DNA of 64,000 nucleotides from Hahella sp. CCB-MM4. GTDB taxonomy: Bacteria > Pseudomonadota > Gammaproteobacteria > Pseudomonadales > Oleiphilaceae. Location: contig NZ_MRYI01000014.1 of NCBI RefSeq assembly GCF_002260525.1, positions 124,001-188,000 on the forward strand, read 5' to 3'. Below, piece by piece: positions 11,618 through 20,901 of this stretch; positions within the stretch are counted from its first letter, which is position 1; each line of letters begins with the position of its first letter. The position numbers and the translations under genes were made by a program. The notes beneath the pieces are model-generated. The model ran no database searches. It saw nothing but the letters and a program-made list of their open reading frames with translations, and was not told the DNA's origin.

Positions 11618-12982
11618 ATGGCAAAGGCAAAAGTTCAATTTGTCTGTACTGAATGTGGTGCGGACTACCGCAAGTGGATGGGGCAGTGTCTGCAATGCCA
11701 GGCCTGGAATACCATCAGTGAGTTCCGTGAGTCGTCGGCCAAGGCCAGTCAGACTCGTCATGTTGCCGGCGGTTTCGCAGGACAGCGTGCTCAACTCCAA
11801 AGTCTGGACCAAGTAGAACTGGAGGAATTGCCTCGGGTAGGGACAGGAAGTCAGGAGCTGGATCGGGTGCTTGGTGGTGGGCTCGTGCCTGGATCGGTCG
11901 TATTGTTGGGCGGTCACCCCGGAGCGGGGAAGAGTACCATGTTGTTGCAGACGTCCTGTCGGCTGGCCGAAGCGGTCAAGGTTCTGTATGTCACCGGGGA
12001 AGAGTCAGTGCAGCAGATTGCCATGCGCTCGCGTCGCCTTCAGCTGGAGTCTCATGGACTGCAGGTTATGGCAGAAACGGATGTGGATACGATCATCAAT
12101 ACTGCCAATGACTTTACCCCGAATATTATGGTGATAGACAGTATCCAGGTGATGTTCAATCCGGAGCTACAGTCGGCGCCGGGAAGTGTCGCCCAGGTTA
12201 GGGAAGCTGCTGCAGCGTTGACCCGCTATGCGAAACAGTCCGGCACAATCCTTTTGATCGTCGGACATGTGACCAAGGATGGATCGCTGGCTGGACCCAA
12301 AGTTCTGGAGCATATGATAGATGCCTCGATTATGTTGGAAGGAAGTGAGGATAGTCGCTACAGAACGTTGCGGGCGATTAAGAATCGATTTGGTGCGGTA
12401 AACGAGCTGGGCGTTTTTGCCATGCTTGAGAATGGGTTGAAAGATGTGAAAAACCCAAGCGCCATATTTCTGAATCGGGAAGGAGAGTCGGCAGCGGGAA
12501 GTACTGTCACCGTCATCTGGGAAGGAACTCGGCCTTTGCTGGTTGAAATACAGGCTCTGGTTGATCAGGGCTATGGTGCCGCACCTCGAAGGTTGGCGGT
12601 AGGTATGGAGCCGCAGCGCCTGGGATTGCTTCTAGCCGTCTTGCATCGCCATGGTGGATTGCACGTTGGTGATCAGGATGTGTTTATTAATGTGGTGGGT
12701 GGTGTGAAGGTGGCCGAGACCAGCGCCGACCTTTCAGTCATTCTGGCCATTGCTTCAAGCTTTCGGGACAGAGTAATACCTCGCGATTGGGTTGTATTTG
12801 GTGAGGTGGGGCTATCTGGAGAAATTCGTCCTGTGAGCAGTGGGCAGGAACGTGTGACGGAGGCCGCCAAACATGGGTTCACCAAAGCCATCGTGCCACA
12901 GGCCAACGTGCCCAGAAAAATTCCTGAAGGAATGGAAGTGGTTGCAGTTACCAAGCTCGAGCAGGCTTTGGAGCTTTTATAG
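11618..12982 (+). CDS. radA: DNA repair protein RadA (Sms)
   Basis: A RecA-like helicase that drives branch migration in recombination. It has an N-terminal C4 zinc finger (CTECG, then CLQCQ), Walker A GGHPGAGKST, the RadA-specific KNRFG motif, and a C-terminal Lon-protease-like domain. ATG 11618 gives 454 residues and places the family N-terminus MAKAKVQFVC exactly. An upstream TTG at 11567 would add 17 unrelated residues. No strong ribosome-binding site is visible before 11618. Confidence 0.95.
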   Translation: MAKAKVQFVCTECGADYRKWMGQCLQCQAWNTISEFRESSAKASQTRHVAGGFAGQRAQLQSLDQVELEELPRVGTGSQELDRVLGGGLVPGSVVLLGGHPGAGKSTMLLQTSCRLAEAVKVLYVTGEESVQQIAMRSRRLQLESHGLQVMAETDVDTIINTANDFTPNIMVIDSIQVMFNPELQSAPGSVAQVREAAAALTRYAKQSGTILLIVGHVTKDGSLAGPKVLEHMIDASIMLEGSEDSRYRTLRAIKNRFGAVNELGVFAMLENGLKDVKNPSAIFLNREGESAAGSTVTVIWEGTRPLLVEIQALVDQGYGAAPRRLAVGMEPQRLGLLLAVLHRHGGLHVGDQDVFINVVGGVKVAETSADLSVILAIASSFRDRVIPRDWVVFGEVGLSGEIRPVSSGQERVTEAAKHGFTKAIVPQANVPRKIPEGMEVVAVTKLEQALELL

Positions 12983-12992
12983 CGTGCCCCGG

Positions 12993-13370
12993 CTAGCCTT
13001 CCATCAGGCTGGCCAATTCTCTTTCCAGTAGCTTGGGATCGCCCAGGTTAAGTTCCACCAAGCGTCGGAGTACTGAGGCGCTGTCCAGGTCCATGTTTTC
13101 ACAGTGAAATCCCAGTCGGTCATCTTCCTCATGGCGTAGAGTCGCCGTAAAGCGTATATAAGTTTCGGTATCGATTTCGACCTGGATTCTGAATGGCGCG
13201 TGGGTTTGCGCTGTTTCCCAGCCTTGGGGCTTTCCGATTAGTGCGCCTTTAAATGATATATCGATCAGGTCCGAAGGCCATTTCTGCCATTCCTGTTGGA
13301 TTAATACCGACGTATCAAAGGGTATTCGATGGAAGCGGCGCCGCTCCTTGTTTTGATCATCTTCGGACAT
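12993..13370 (-). CDS. PilZ domain protein (probable c-di-GMP receptor)
   Basis: A 125-residue single-domain protein. The RRRFHR sequence (residues 10-15) and the DISFKGALIG segment match the RxxxR and D/NxSxxG motifs that bind cyclic di-GMP in PilZ domains. No other domain is present, so it probably passes the signal on to a partner. It is convergent with radA, only 10 bp away, and lies downstream of ettA. Two near-identical 15-16 bp direct repeats lie just upstream of its start. Whether it acts on the pili encoded nearby is not shown by the sequence. Confidence 0.87.
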   Translation of the reverse strand: MSEDDQNKERRRFHRIPFDTSVLIQQEWQKWPSDLIDISFKGALIGKPQGWETAQTHAPFRIQVEIDTETYIRFTATLRHEEDDRLGFHCENMDLDSASVLRRLVELNLGDPKLLERELASLMEG

Positions 13371-13385
13371 GTATTCAATTCCTTG

Positions 13386-13420
13386 CCGGGTTTATTAACT
13401 CTTTCCGGGTTTTATTAACT
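13386..13420 (-). repeat. Two direct repeats upstream of the PilZ gene
   Basis: CCGGGTTTATTAACT (13386-13400) and CCGGGTTTTATTAACT (13405-13420) are the same sequence with one inserted T, 19 bp apart start to start. They occupy the promoter position of the minus-strand PilZ gene. They could be duplicated -10 regions or paired sites for a regulator. Confidence 0.6.
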
Positions 13421-13449
13421 ATAGTCCGAAGTTGAAGGAAGTTCACGCG

Positions 13450-13473
13450 GAGGCAGTCCGACCGGACTGCCTC
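13450..13473 (-). terminator. Hairpin after ettA, no T-run
   Basis: A perfect 10-bp stem (13450-13459 with 13464-13473) and a 4-base loop, 17 bp beyond the ettA stop. Neither strand has an adjacent T-run, so it may only trim or protect the mRNA end. Confidence 0.5.
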
Positions 13474-13489
13474 GTATAGCGCTTTATTT

Positions 13490-15151
13490 TCAGGCGAGGC
13501 GTTTGTATTTGACTCGTTTTGGAACAGCAGCACTAACGCCGACCCGTTTCTTGTAGTCTTCGTCATACTCGGTGAAGTTCCCTTCAAACCAAACCACCTC
13601 ACTGTCGCCTTCGTAGGCCAGGATGTGGGTGGCGACCCGATCAAGGAACCAGCGGTCGTGCGAGATGACCACGGCGCAGCCGGGGAAGTTCAGCAGCGCT
13701 TCCTCAAGCGCCCTCAAGGTTTCCACATCCAAGTCGTTGGTGGGTTCGTCCAGCAGTAACACATTGCCGCCCTGTTTCAGCAGTTTGGCTAGAAACAGTC
13801 GGTTGCGCTCACCGCCGGAAAGTTCATTTACCCGTTTTTGCTGGTCGCTTCCCCGGAAGTTGAAACGGGACAGATAGGCGCGTGACTGGGTACGGTACTG
13901 GCCGACTTCGATCATATCGAGGCCGTCACTGACTTCCTCCCACACCGTTTTGCTGTCATCCAATTCGCGCATTTGTCCGACATAAGCCAGGTTGACTGTT
14001 TCACCCTTACGGATAGCGCCTGTATCGGGTTCCTCAATTCCTGCCAGCATTTTGAACAGAGTGGATTTACCTGCGCCGTTACCGCCGATTACACCGACAA
14101 TGCTGCCTGGGGGGATGTTGAAACTTAAGTTCTCAAACAGCACCTTGTCGCCGTAGCTTTTACTGACGCCATCGATTTCAAATACCACATCGCCCAGGCG
14201 AGGTCCTGGTGGTATGTAGATCTCGTTGGTTTCGTTGCGAGTCTGGAATTCCTGAGAGCTCAGTTCTTCAAAGCGTGACAGTCGCGCCTTGCTCTTGGCG
14301 TGGCGCCCTTTGGGGTTGCTGCGTACCCATTCAAGTTCTGACTTGATGGTTTTCTGGTGCGCCGCTTCAGTGCGGGCTTCCTGCTCCAGACGTTTCTCCT
14401 TTGCTTCCAGCCATTGGCTGTAGTTGCCTTCGTAAGGGATGCCGCGACCACGGTCCAGCTCCAGAATCCAGCCAGCGGCATTATCTAGGAAGTAGCGGTC
14501 GTGGGTAATAGCAACGACAGTGCCTGGATATTCCAGAAGGAAGCGTTCCAGCCAGGCAACACTTTCCGCATCCAGGTGGTTGGTTGGTTCGTCCAGGAGA
14601 AGCATATCGGGCTTGGACAGGAGAAGCTTGCAAAGTGCTACACGGCGGCGTTCACCACCGGAAAGTTTGCTGACATCTGCTTCCCAAGCTGGAAGCCTCA
14701 AGGCGTCGGCAGCTACTTCCAGGGTGCGGTCCAGGTTATGGCCGTCGGTTGCCTGGATGATTGCTTCCAGCTTTGCCTGTTCTGCTGCCAGAGCATCAAA
14801 ATCTGCATCCGGATCAGCATAAGCCGCATAGACTTCGTCGAGGCGGGTGAGGGCTGTCTTGATCTCAGTAACAGCCTCTTCGATGTTGCCCCGAACATCT
14901 TTGCTTTCATCCAGCTGGGGTTCCTGTGGCAGGTATCCCACATTGATGCCGGGTTGTGGGCGGGCTTCACCCTGAATATCGGTATCAATACCTGCCATGA
15001 TACGCAGCAGGGTGGATTTACCAGAGCCGTTCAGGCCCAGAACGCCAATTTTGGCGCCGGGGAAAAAGGAAAGAGAGATATCCTTCAGAATTTCGCGTTT
15101 GGGCGGAACCACCTTGCCCACGCGGTTCATGGTATAGACGTACTGAGCCAT
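13490..15151 (-). CDS. ettA: Energy-dependent translational throttle protein EttA (ABC-F)
   Basis: A cytoplasmic ABC-F ATPase that binds the ribosomal E site and gates the first elongation step according to ATP/ADP. It has two ABC domains, with Walker A GLNGSGKST and GGNGAGKST, each followed by an LSGGE signature, joined by a charged linker. The 553-residue length and the N-terminus MAQYVYTMNRVGKVVPPKR match EttA rather than Uup or YheS. The gene is monocistronic or leads to the PilZ gene; 119 bp with a hairpin separate them. Confidence 0.94.
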   Translation of the reverse strand: MAQYVYTMNRVGKVVPPKREILKDISLSFFPGAKIGVLGLNGSGKSTLLRIMAGIDTDIQGEARPQPGINVGYLPQEPQLDESKDVRGNIEEAVTEIKTALTRLDEVYAAYADPDADFDALAAEQAKLEAIIQATDGHNLDRTLEVAADALRLPAWEADVSKLSGGERRRVALCKLLLSKPDMLLLDEPTNHLDAESVAWLERFLLEYPGTVVAITHDRYFLDNAAGWILELDRGRGIPYEGNYSQWLEAKEKRLEQEARTEAAHQKTIKSELEWVRSNPKGRHAKSKARLSRFEELSSQEFQTRNETNEIYIPPGPRLGDVVFEIDGVSKSYGDKVLFENLSFNIPPGSIVGVIGGNGAGKSTLFKMLAGIEEPDTGAIRKGETVNLAYVGQMRELDDSKTVWEEVSDGLDMIEVGQYRTQSRAYLSRFNFRGSDQQKRVNELSGGERNRLFLAKLLKQGGNVLLLDEPTNDLDVETLRALEEALLNFPGCAVVISHDRWFLDRVATHILAYEGDSEVVWFEGNFTEYDEDYKKRVGVSAAVPKRVKYKRLA

Positions 15152-15507
15152 AGAGGACGAAACCTTTGTTAAATTCGTACTGCGTTATAGATAATCGGGA
15201 CAGCCTTAATCAGTAAGGCAATGGCAATAGATCGGGAAGGCTCCCATAGGTGCCGTTGAATGGGTGGTAAAGTTAACGGAAATAGCGGTTTTGCGCAAAC
15301 TCAACTTGGTTCTTGGGAAGGCTCTGATCGATATGTCCGTGGGCTACTATGGCTGGCGCGAAATAGGGTGAAGGAAATCGTAGAATCGATTAAAATGGCG
15401 CCCTTTCTTCAAGCCGGGGAGGTGATTTCTGTCTTTGCTACAGAGAATTCAAAATCCCAGGGCGTTATCTTTTACAAGTGCAAGCTTTTACAAGTAGAGG
15501 CAACCTG
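15152..15507. other. Intergenic region between ettA and glyA
   Basis: 356 bp without a convincing gene. It must hold the divergent promoters of ettA and glyA. I see an 11-bp direct repeat at 15469-15495 and no recognisable riboswitch. No convincing sigma-70 pair stands out. Confidence 0.5.
15469..15495 (+). repeat. 11-bp direct repeat in the glyA leader
   Basis: CTTTTACAAGT occurs at 15469-15479 and again at 15485-15495, 16 bp apart, ending one base before the glyA ribosome-binding site. Confidence 0.65.
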
Positions 15508-16761
15508 ATGTTTACCCGTGACATGTCAATTGCAAGCTTTGATCCGGAACTGTGGTCTGCAATGGAAAAGGAAGAACACAGACAGGAAGAGCATATCGAA
15601 CTGATCGCATCTGAAAATTACACCAGCCCATGGGTAATGCAGGCGCAGGGTTCCGGCCTCACCAACAAATATGCTGAAGGTTACCCTAACAAGCGCTACT
15701 ACGGTGGTTGCGAATATGTCGATATTGTCGAACAGTTGGCCATCGATCGTGCCAAAGAGCTGTTCGGTGCTGATTTTGCCAACGTGCAGCCGCACTCAGG
15801 GTCTCAGGCAAATGCTGCGGTATATATGGCGCTGTGTAAGCCTGGTGATACCATCCTCGGGATGAGCCTGGCTCACGGCGGTCACCTGACTCACGGAGCA
15901 TCTGTGAGCTTTTCTGGCCGTATCTACAAAGCTGTTCAGTATGGATTGAATCCCGAGACCGGCGAAATTGATTATGAAGAAGTGGCCCAACTGGCCCGTG
16001 AGCACAAGCCTCGTATGATCGTGGCTGGATTCTCTGCCTATTCACGCGTGATCGATTGGCAAAAGTTTCGCGAAATCGCGGATGAAGTTGGTGCTTATCT
16101 GTTTGTCGATATGGCGCATGTTGCCGGTTTGGTGGCGGCTGGTGTTTATCCCAGCCCGGTCCAAATTGCGGATGTTACCACTACCACCACCCATAAAACT
16201 CTTCGCGGCCCTCGTGGCGGCCTGATCCTGGCTAAAGCCAACGAAGAACTGGAAAAGAAACTGAACTTTGCCGTGTTCCCTGAAAGCCAGGGTGGTCCAC
16301 TGATGCATATCATTGCAGCCAAGGCTGTGTGCTTCAAAGAGGCCATGGGCGATGAATTCAAAGACTATCAGAAGCAGGTCGTGGTCAATGCGCAAACCAT
16401 GGCGAACACGTTTATCGAGCGGGGTTACGATATCGTCTCTGGCGGTACTGATGATCACCTGTTCCTGGTGGATCTGATCAAGAAAGATATTACCGGTAAA
16501 GATGCTGATGCAGCACTTGGCCGCGCCAATATTACTGTCAATAAGAATGCCGTTCCCAATGACCCTCGTTCACCTTTTGTTACCAGCGGATTGCGTATTG
16601 GTACGCCAGCCATGACGACCCGGGGCATGGGAGAAGAGGAAGCCAAACAGCTGACCGGCTGGATTTGCGATATTCTTGATGACATTACCAATGAAGACAC
16701 GATCGAGCGTGTCAAACAGCAGGTGCTGGAACTTTGCAAAAAGTTCCCGGTTTACGCCTGA
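15508..16761 (+). CDS. glyA: Serine hydroxymethyltransferase
   Basis: Interconverts serine and glycine with tetrahydrofolate, the main source of one-carbon units. The PLP lysine lies in [14 protein letters not shown], and [15 protein letters not shown] and [15 protein letters not shown] are family hallmarks. ATG 15508 gives 417 residues, the same as E. coli GlyA, with AGAGG 7 bases upstream. The frame extends 30 bases further upstream without homology. nrdR follows 80 bp later, after a hairpin. Confidence 0.97.
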   Translation: MFTRDMSIASFDPELWSAMEKEEHRQEEHIELIASENYTSPWVMQAQGSGLTNKYAEGYPNKRYYGGCEYVDIVEQLAIDRAKELFGADFANVQPHSGSQANAAVYMALCKPGDTILGMSLAHGGHLTHGASVSFSGRIYKAVQYGLNPETGEIDYEEVAQLAREHKPRMIVAGFSAYSRVIDWQKFREIADEVGAYLFVDMAHVAGLVAAGVYPSPVQIADVTTTTTHKTLRGPRGGLILAKANEELEKKLNFAVFPESQGGPLMHIIAAKAVCFKEAMGDEFKDYQKQVVVNAQTMANTFIERGYDIVSGGTDDHLFLVDLIKKDITGKDADAALGRANITVNKNAVPNDPRSPFVTSGLRIGTPAMTTRGMGEEEAKQLTGWICDILDDITNEDTIERVKQQVLELCKKFPVYA

Positions 16762-16768
16762 TCCAAGT

Positions 16769-16797
16769 GCGGGCGTCATGAAGACGCCCGCGATTCT
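16769..16797 (+). terminator. Hairpin between glyA and nrdR
   Basis: A perfect 9-bp stem, GCGGGCGTC (16769-16777) with GACGCCCGC (16783-16791), loop ATGAA. The tail is only moderately T-rich, so termination may be partial. Confidence 0.65.
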
Positions 16798-16841
16798 TAT
16801 TTGTCAGATTACCCGTTCTTTCCGGGCTTAAGGAGTGATAC

Positions 16842-17396
16842 ATGCATTGCCCGTTTTGTAGTGCTGCGGATACCAAAGTGATTGATTCCCGTCTGGTGGC
16901 AGACGGCAGTCAGGTGCGCCGTCGCCGGGAGTGTGTTTCCTGTTCGGAAAGATTCACCACATACGAAACCGCCGAGCTCGTCATGCCGCGCATCGTGAAG
17001 CAGGACGGCACTCGGGAGCCCTTTGATGAAGGGAAATTGCGCGCGGGACTAACCAAAGCTCTGGAAAAACGCCCTGTCAGTGTTGAGAATATTGAGGCTG
17101 CGCTTGACCGTATCAAATTCCGAATGAGATCAACCGGCGAGCGGGAAATGGATTCCCGGATCGTGGGAGAGGAAGTCATGACAGAATTAAAAGAACTCGA
17201 TCAGGTTGCCTATGTTCGTTTTGCTTCTGTCTATCGATCGTTCCAGGATTTGAATGAATTCCGGGCAGAAATCGATAAGCTGTCCCGCGATGCTATCCAG
17301 TCCGATAGCTCTAAACTGGCAGATGGCTCTAAACCGGCTGAAGGCTCTAAACCGGTAGATAGCTCTAAACCAGTAAAAAGCACCCAGGAAGACTAG
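16842..17396 (+). CDS. nrdR: Transcriptional repressor NrdR with repeat-bearing C-terminal tail
   Basis: Represses ribonucleotide reductase genes according to nucleotide state. The zinc ribbon uses C3, C6, C31 and C34, and an ATP-cone domain follows ([22 protein letters not shown] onward). Family members are about 150-160 residues; this one has 184. The excess is a tail built from four 18-bp DNA repeats (residues 155-178), reading [24 protein letters not shown]. The tail is low complexity and probably disordered. It heads the riboflavin operon, with ribD starting 7 bp after its stop. Confidence 0.95.
   Translation: MHCPFCSAADTKVIDSRLVADGSQVRRRRECVSCSERFTTYETAELVMPRIVKQDGTREPFDEGKLRAGLTKALEKRPVSVENIEAALDRIKFRMRSTGEREMDSRIVGEEVMTELKELDQVAYVRFASVYRSFQDLNEFRAEIDKLSRDAIQSDSSKLADGSKPAEGSKPVDSSKPVKSTQED
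17304..17375 (+). repeat. Four tandem 18-bp repeats inside nrdR
   Basis: Units begin at 17304, 17322, 17340 and 17358, each containing the core GCTCTAAAC. The period is a multiple of three, so copy number can change without frameshift. Confidence 0.9.
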
Positions 17397-17403
17397 TTTT
17401 TCC

Positions 17404-18537
17404 ATGTCGCTGTCTGCATTTGATTACGAAATGATGGCTCTCGCGCTTCGGGAAGCTGCCAAAGGGCTGTATACCACCGATCCTAATCCCAGAGTAGGGT
17501 GCGTGTTGGTGAAGGATGGTCAAATCATTGCCTCTGGTTATCATCAGCGCGCTGGTGAAGGGCATGCGGAAGTCAATGCCTTGAAGGCGGCCGGAGATAA
17601 TGCCCGGGGGGCGGATTGTTATGTCACCCTTGAGCCTTGCAGTCATTTTGGTAAAACCCCTCCCTGTGCGGACGCGTTGATTAAGGCTGGAGTTCGTAGA
17701 GTTGTCGCAGCGGTGAAAGATCCAAACCCTCAAGTAGCGGGTACCGGGCTTTCCAGAATTGCTGATGCAGGAATCGCGACAGAATCCGGATGTATGGAAA
17801 CCCAGGCAATTGCGTTGAACGCAGGCTTTTTCAAGCGTATGCAGAAGGGAATTCCACTGGTGCGACTGAAAATGGCGATGAGTCTGGACGGTCGTACTGC
17901 TCTGGCGAATGGCCAAAGTCAGTGGATTACCGGTTCTGAAGCGCGGGAGGATGTTCAGGCCTTGCGCGCCCGAAGTTCAGCGGTGATTACAGGCATCGGT
18001 ACGGTCCTGGCAGACAATCCTTCCTTGAACGTCCGCAGTGAAATGGTTGAGCAGCAAAGTCCAGGAGGCCTTCGGCAACCATTGAGGGTTGTGTTGGACC
18101 GGCAGGGGCGGACTACGCCTGACATGAAAATCGTGTCGCCTCCCGGAGAGGTAATGATCTTTACCTCTCCTCAGGGGGCGGTTCAGCTTCAGGCAAAGAA
18201 TTTCCCCGGCAACGTTTCAATCAGAAATGTTTCAATCAAAGGAGTTGATGTTACCGGGCAGCAAGGATTGCTGTACATTTTGCAGGATTTAGCGGCAAAG
18301 GGCTGTAATGAGGTTTTGATCGAGGCTGGTCCGGAACTGGCTGGAGCGTTCCTGGAAGCGGGGTTGGTTGATGAATTATGGATTTATCAGGCAGGAAAGC
18401 TGATGGGAAGTGATGCTCGAGCGTCCTTCCTGATGGGAGGGTTTGAAAGAATGGATCAGCTGCCGCAGCTATATTTGTCGGATTGCAGACTGATGGGTAA
18501 CGACTTGAGACTGATTTACCGATTAGAGGAACACTAG
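17404..18537 (+). CDS. ribD: Bifunctional riboflavin biosynthesis deaminase/reductase RibD
   Basis: Carries out the second and third steps of riboflavin synthesis. The N-terminal deaminase domain has the zinc-binding HAE (in GEGHAEVNAL) and the PCSHFGKTPPC motif. The C-terminal reductase domain starts near RLKMAMSLDGRTA. Its 377 residues are full length. The start ATG is 7 bp after nrdR and the next gene starts 6 bp after its stop, so the genes form one transcript. Confidence 0.96.
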   Translation: MSLSAFDYEMMALALREAAKGLYTTDPNPRVGCVLVKDGQIIASGYHQRAGEGHAEVNALKAAGDNARGADCYVTLEPCSHFGKTPPCADALIKAGVRRVVAAVKDPNPQVAGTGLSRIADAGIATESGCMETQAIALNAGFFKRMQKGIPLVRLKMAMSLDGRTALANGQSQWITGSEAREDVQALRARSSAVITGIGTVLADNPSLNVRSEMVEQQSPGGLRQPLRVVLDRQGRTTPDMKIVSPPGEVMIFTSPQGAVQLQAKNFPGNVSIRNVSIKGVDVTGQQGLLYILQDLAAKGCNEVLIEAGPELAGAFLEAGLVDELWIYQAGKLMGSDARASFLMGGFERMDQLPQLYLSDCRLMGNDLRLIYRLEEH

Positions 18538-18543
18538 CAGACG

Positions 18544-19215
18544 ATGTTTACGGGGTTGATTGAAACGGTAGGATCCGTTCAGCACTGTGTGGCCAAGGGG
18601 GGCGACTACAGCCTGCGTATCGGCTGTGAGAGATCTTTCATGTCGGACGTGGCACTGGGTGACAGTATCGCAGTCAATGGTGTCTGCCTGACAGTGACTG
18701 AATTTGGCTCTGACTGGTTTAATGCTGATGTATCCCTGGAAACGGTTCTTCACACATGCATTAAAGAGTGGGGGAGAGGTCATCGGGTAAATCTTGAAAA
18801 AGCCCTGATGTTGAGCAGCCGGTTGGGAGGTCATATCGTCACTGGCCATGTGGATGCCGTAGGGAAAGTCATATCGAGAAAGCCGGACGGCCGGTCAATT
18901 CAATTGACAATAGCTGCCCCTGAGCAACTCGAACGTTATCTGGCAGCAAAAGGCTCTGTGACGGTGAATGGCGTCAGCCTGACGGTAAATAATATTTCCG
19001 GATGCGAGTTTGCGTTGAATATCGTACCGCATACGTCACAGGAGACCACTCTCGATACTCTGAAGCCAGGTGATAAAGTTCACCTGGAAGTGGATATTCT
19101 GGCTCGTTATATGGAGCAATTGATGCGTGCGCCGGCTGAGGATTCGGAATCTGATGGCCGAGAGTCTAAACTCAATAAGCAATTTCTGGCACATCATGGG
19201 TTTTTGAAACCCTGA
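18544..19215 (+). CDS. ribE: Riboflavin synthase, alpha subunit
   Basis: Dismutates two lumazine molecules to riboflavin. The protein is the typical internal duplication of two lumazine-binding barrels. Each half has its own copy of the SIAVNGVCLTV/SVTVNGVSLTV motif, and the N-terminus is the invariant MFTGLIE. It has 223 residues, slightly more than the usual 200-215, because of a polar C-terminal tail after RAPAE. It sits between ribD and ribBX. Confidence 0.96.
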   Translation: MFTGLIETVGSVQHCVAKGGDYSLRIGCERSFMSDVALGDSIAVNGVCLTVTEFGSDWFNADVSLETVLHTCIKEWGRGHRVNLEKALMLSSRLGGHIVTGHVDAVGKVISRKPDGRSIQLTIAAPEQLERYLAAKGSVTVNGVSLTVNNISGCEFALNIVPHTSQETTLDTLKPGDKVHLEVDILARYMEQLMRAPAEDSESDGRESKLNKQFLAHHGFLKP

Positions 19216-19229
19216 GGTAGAGACATTTT

Positions 19230-20375
19230 ATGAAGCTGAATACTATCGAAGAAATTATTGCGGATATCCGTCAGGGCAAAATGGTAATCCTGATGGATGA
19301 TGAGGACCGCGAGAATGAGGGCGACCTGATTATGGCCGCCGAGATGGTGCGTCCGGAAGATATTAATTTCATGGCGAAGCATGCGCGCGGATTGATTTGT
19401 CTGCCAATGAGCAAGGAGCGTTGCGAATATCTCCAATTGCCTTTGATGGTCAATGCCAACCAGGCTCAGTATGGAACCAATTTTACCGTCTCCATCGAGG
19501 CTGCTGAGGGCGTTACCACCGGAATATCTGCTGCAGACCGTGCGCATACGGTGCGGGTTGCTGTCGGCCGTCATTCCCGTCCTGAAGACATAGCTATGCC
19601 CGGGCATATTTTTCCATTGATGGCGAAGCCCGGTGGAGTGTTGAGTCGGGCGGGTCATACCGAAGCGGGATGCGATCTGGCTCGTCTGGCAGGTTTTGAG
19701 TCAGCAGCCGTCATCGTGGAAATTATGAACGAAGATGGCACGATGGCACGTCGTCCAGAGCTGGAAAAGTTTGCCGAAGAGCATAACCTGAAAATCGGTA
19801 CTATTGCAGATTTGATTCATTATCGCGCTGTGACGGAGCAGACTGTCGAGAAAATCGATGAGCATGAGCTGCCTACTGATTACGGAGTGTTTAATCTGAT
19901 CACCTATCAGGACACGATTCAGGGGCATATTCATTTGGCTATGGTAAAAGGGGAGCCGAAACCGGATTCTCCGACTCTGGTTAGGGTGCATTTTGCCAAT
20001 GTTTTGCGGGACCTTCTGGGCGCTGTGCGCGAAGATTCCGAAAGCTGGCCCATAGGTAAGGCGTTGGCCTATGTCGCTGAGGCGGGTGAGGGTGTGGTCA
20101 TCCTTCTGGATAGTGAATCCGGGGAAGAGGATATTGGCCAGAAAGTACAGGACTTCTTTAATCCTCGTCGTCGTAAGCCTGTGGGTGAGAATCCCGGGTC
20201 GACGGGGTATCAAACGATTGGAACCGGATCTCAGATTCTACGTGATCTGGGGGTAGGTAAAATGCGGGTATTAAGCGCACCAATGCGTTTCAGTGCACTG
20301 TCCGGGTTTGATTTGGAGGTAGTGGAATACCTGCCGTTTAACGGTGAGCCGGTTGCTGTTACTCATGAAGAGTGA
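19230..20375 (+). CDS. ribB: 3,4-dihydroxy-2-butanone 4-phosphate synthase with degenerate GTP cyclohydrolase II domain (RibBX-type)
   Basis: Residues 1 to about 200 are a complete DHBP synthase, with [23 protein letters not shown] and the [23 protein letters not shown] block. Residues about 210-381 have the GTP cyclohydrolase II fold, but the segment that should hold the zinc and catalytic cysteines reads [16 protein letters not shown] and has no cysteine. The second half therefore cannot be a normal cyclohydrolase. This matches the RibBX variant known in proteobacteria. A separate ribA would be needed elsewhere in the genome; none is in the window. Confidence 0.93.
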   Translation: MKLNTIEEIIADIRQGKMVILMDDEDRENEGDLIMAAEMVRPEDINFMAKHARGLICLPMSKERCEYLQLPLMVNANQAQYGTNFTVSIEAAEGVTTGISAADRAHTVRVAVGRHSRPEDIAMPGHIFPLMAKPGGVLSRAGHTEAGCDLARLAGFESAAVIVEIMNEDGTMARRPELEKFAEEHNLKIGTIADLIHYRAVTEQTVEKIDEHELPTDYGVFNLITYQDTIQGHIHLAMVKGEPKPDSPTLVRVHFANVLRDLLGAVREDSESWPIGKALAYVAEAGEGVVILLDSESGEEDIGQKVQDFFNPRRRKPVGENPGSTGYQTIGTGSQILRDLGVGKMRVLSAPMRFSALSGFDLEVVEYLPFNGEPVAVTHEE

Positions 20376-20424
20376 GCAATCGAAGTGCTAGAAGATTTAA
20401 AATTTTATTGAGCGGGAGAAATGA

Positions 20425-20901
20425 ATGTCAGTTAAAGTGGTGGAAGGCGACTTTTTGCAAGGCGCTGGCGCGGATTACGCTATCGTAGTTGGGCGTTTTA
20501 ACAGTTTTGTTGTGGAGAGTCTGCTTGAGGGGGCAATTGACGCGTTGAAGCGGCATGGCGTCAAGGAAAGCCAGATCACCGTATATCGGGTGCCAGGGGC
20601 TTACGAGATGCCGGTAATGGTGAAGCAGGTTGCTGACAAGCAAAAGCCGGATGCCATTATCGCACTTGGGGCTGTTATTCGTGGCGGAACTCCTCATTTT
20701 GAGTATGTGGCCGGAGAATGTGCCAAAGGGCTGGGTCAGGTTGCTCTGCAGACCGGAATTCCCGTGGCATTTGGCGTATTGACTGTAGACAGTATCGAGC
20801 AGGCTATTGAGCGCTCTGGTACCAAAGCTGGAAACAAAGGTGCCGAAGCGGCGCTGTCAGCGCTGGAAATGGTCGGGGTAATCCAACAGGTGGGCGCTTA
20901 A
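20425..20901 (+). CDS. ribH: 6,7-dimethyl-8-ribityllumazine synthase
   Basis: Condenses DHBP with the pyrimidine intermediate to give lumazine. The catalytic histidine region [10 protein letters not shown], the phosphate-binding VPGAYEMP and [11 protein letters not shown] are present. 158 residues, normal. It is 49 bp after ribBX and its stop directly abuts the nusB start codon. Confidence 0.96.
   Translation: MSVKVVEGDFLQGAGADYAIVVGRFNSFVVESLLEGAIDALKRHGVKESQITVYRVPGAYEMPVMVKQVADKQKPDAIIALGAVIRGGTPHFEYVAGECAKGLGQVALQTGIPVAFGVLTVDSIEQAIERSGTKAGNKGAEAALSALEMVGVIQQVGA

Noticed and set aside
12991-13014. Hairpin between radA and the PilZ gene
   Set aside because: The stem is partial (one G-T pair), lies inside the PilZ coding end and has no T-run.
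14501-15172. 223-codon plus-strand frame opposite ettA
   Set aside because: Antisense to ettA; no domain. Codon bias in GC-rich genes opens such frames.
15260-15508. 82-codon frame before glyA
   Set aside because: No homology I can see and no clear ribosome-binding site; it runs through the glyA promoter region and overlaps the glyA start.
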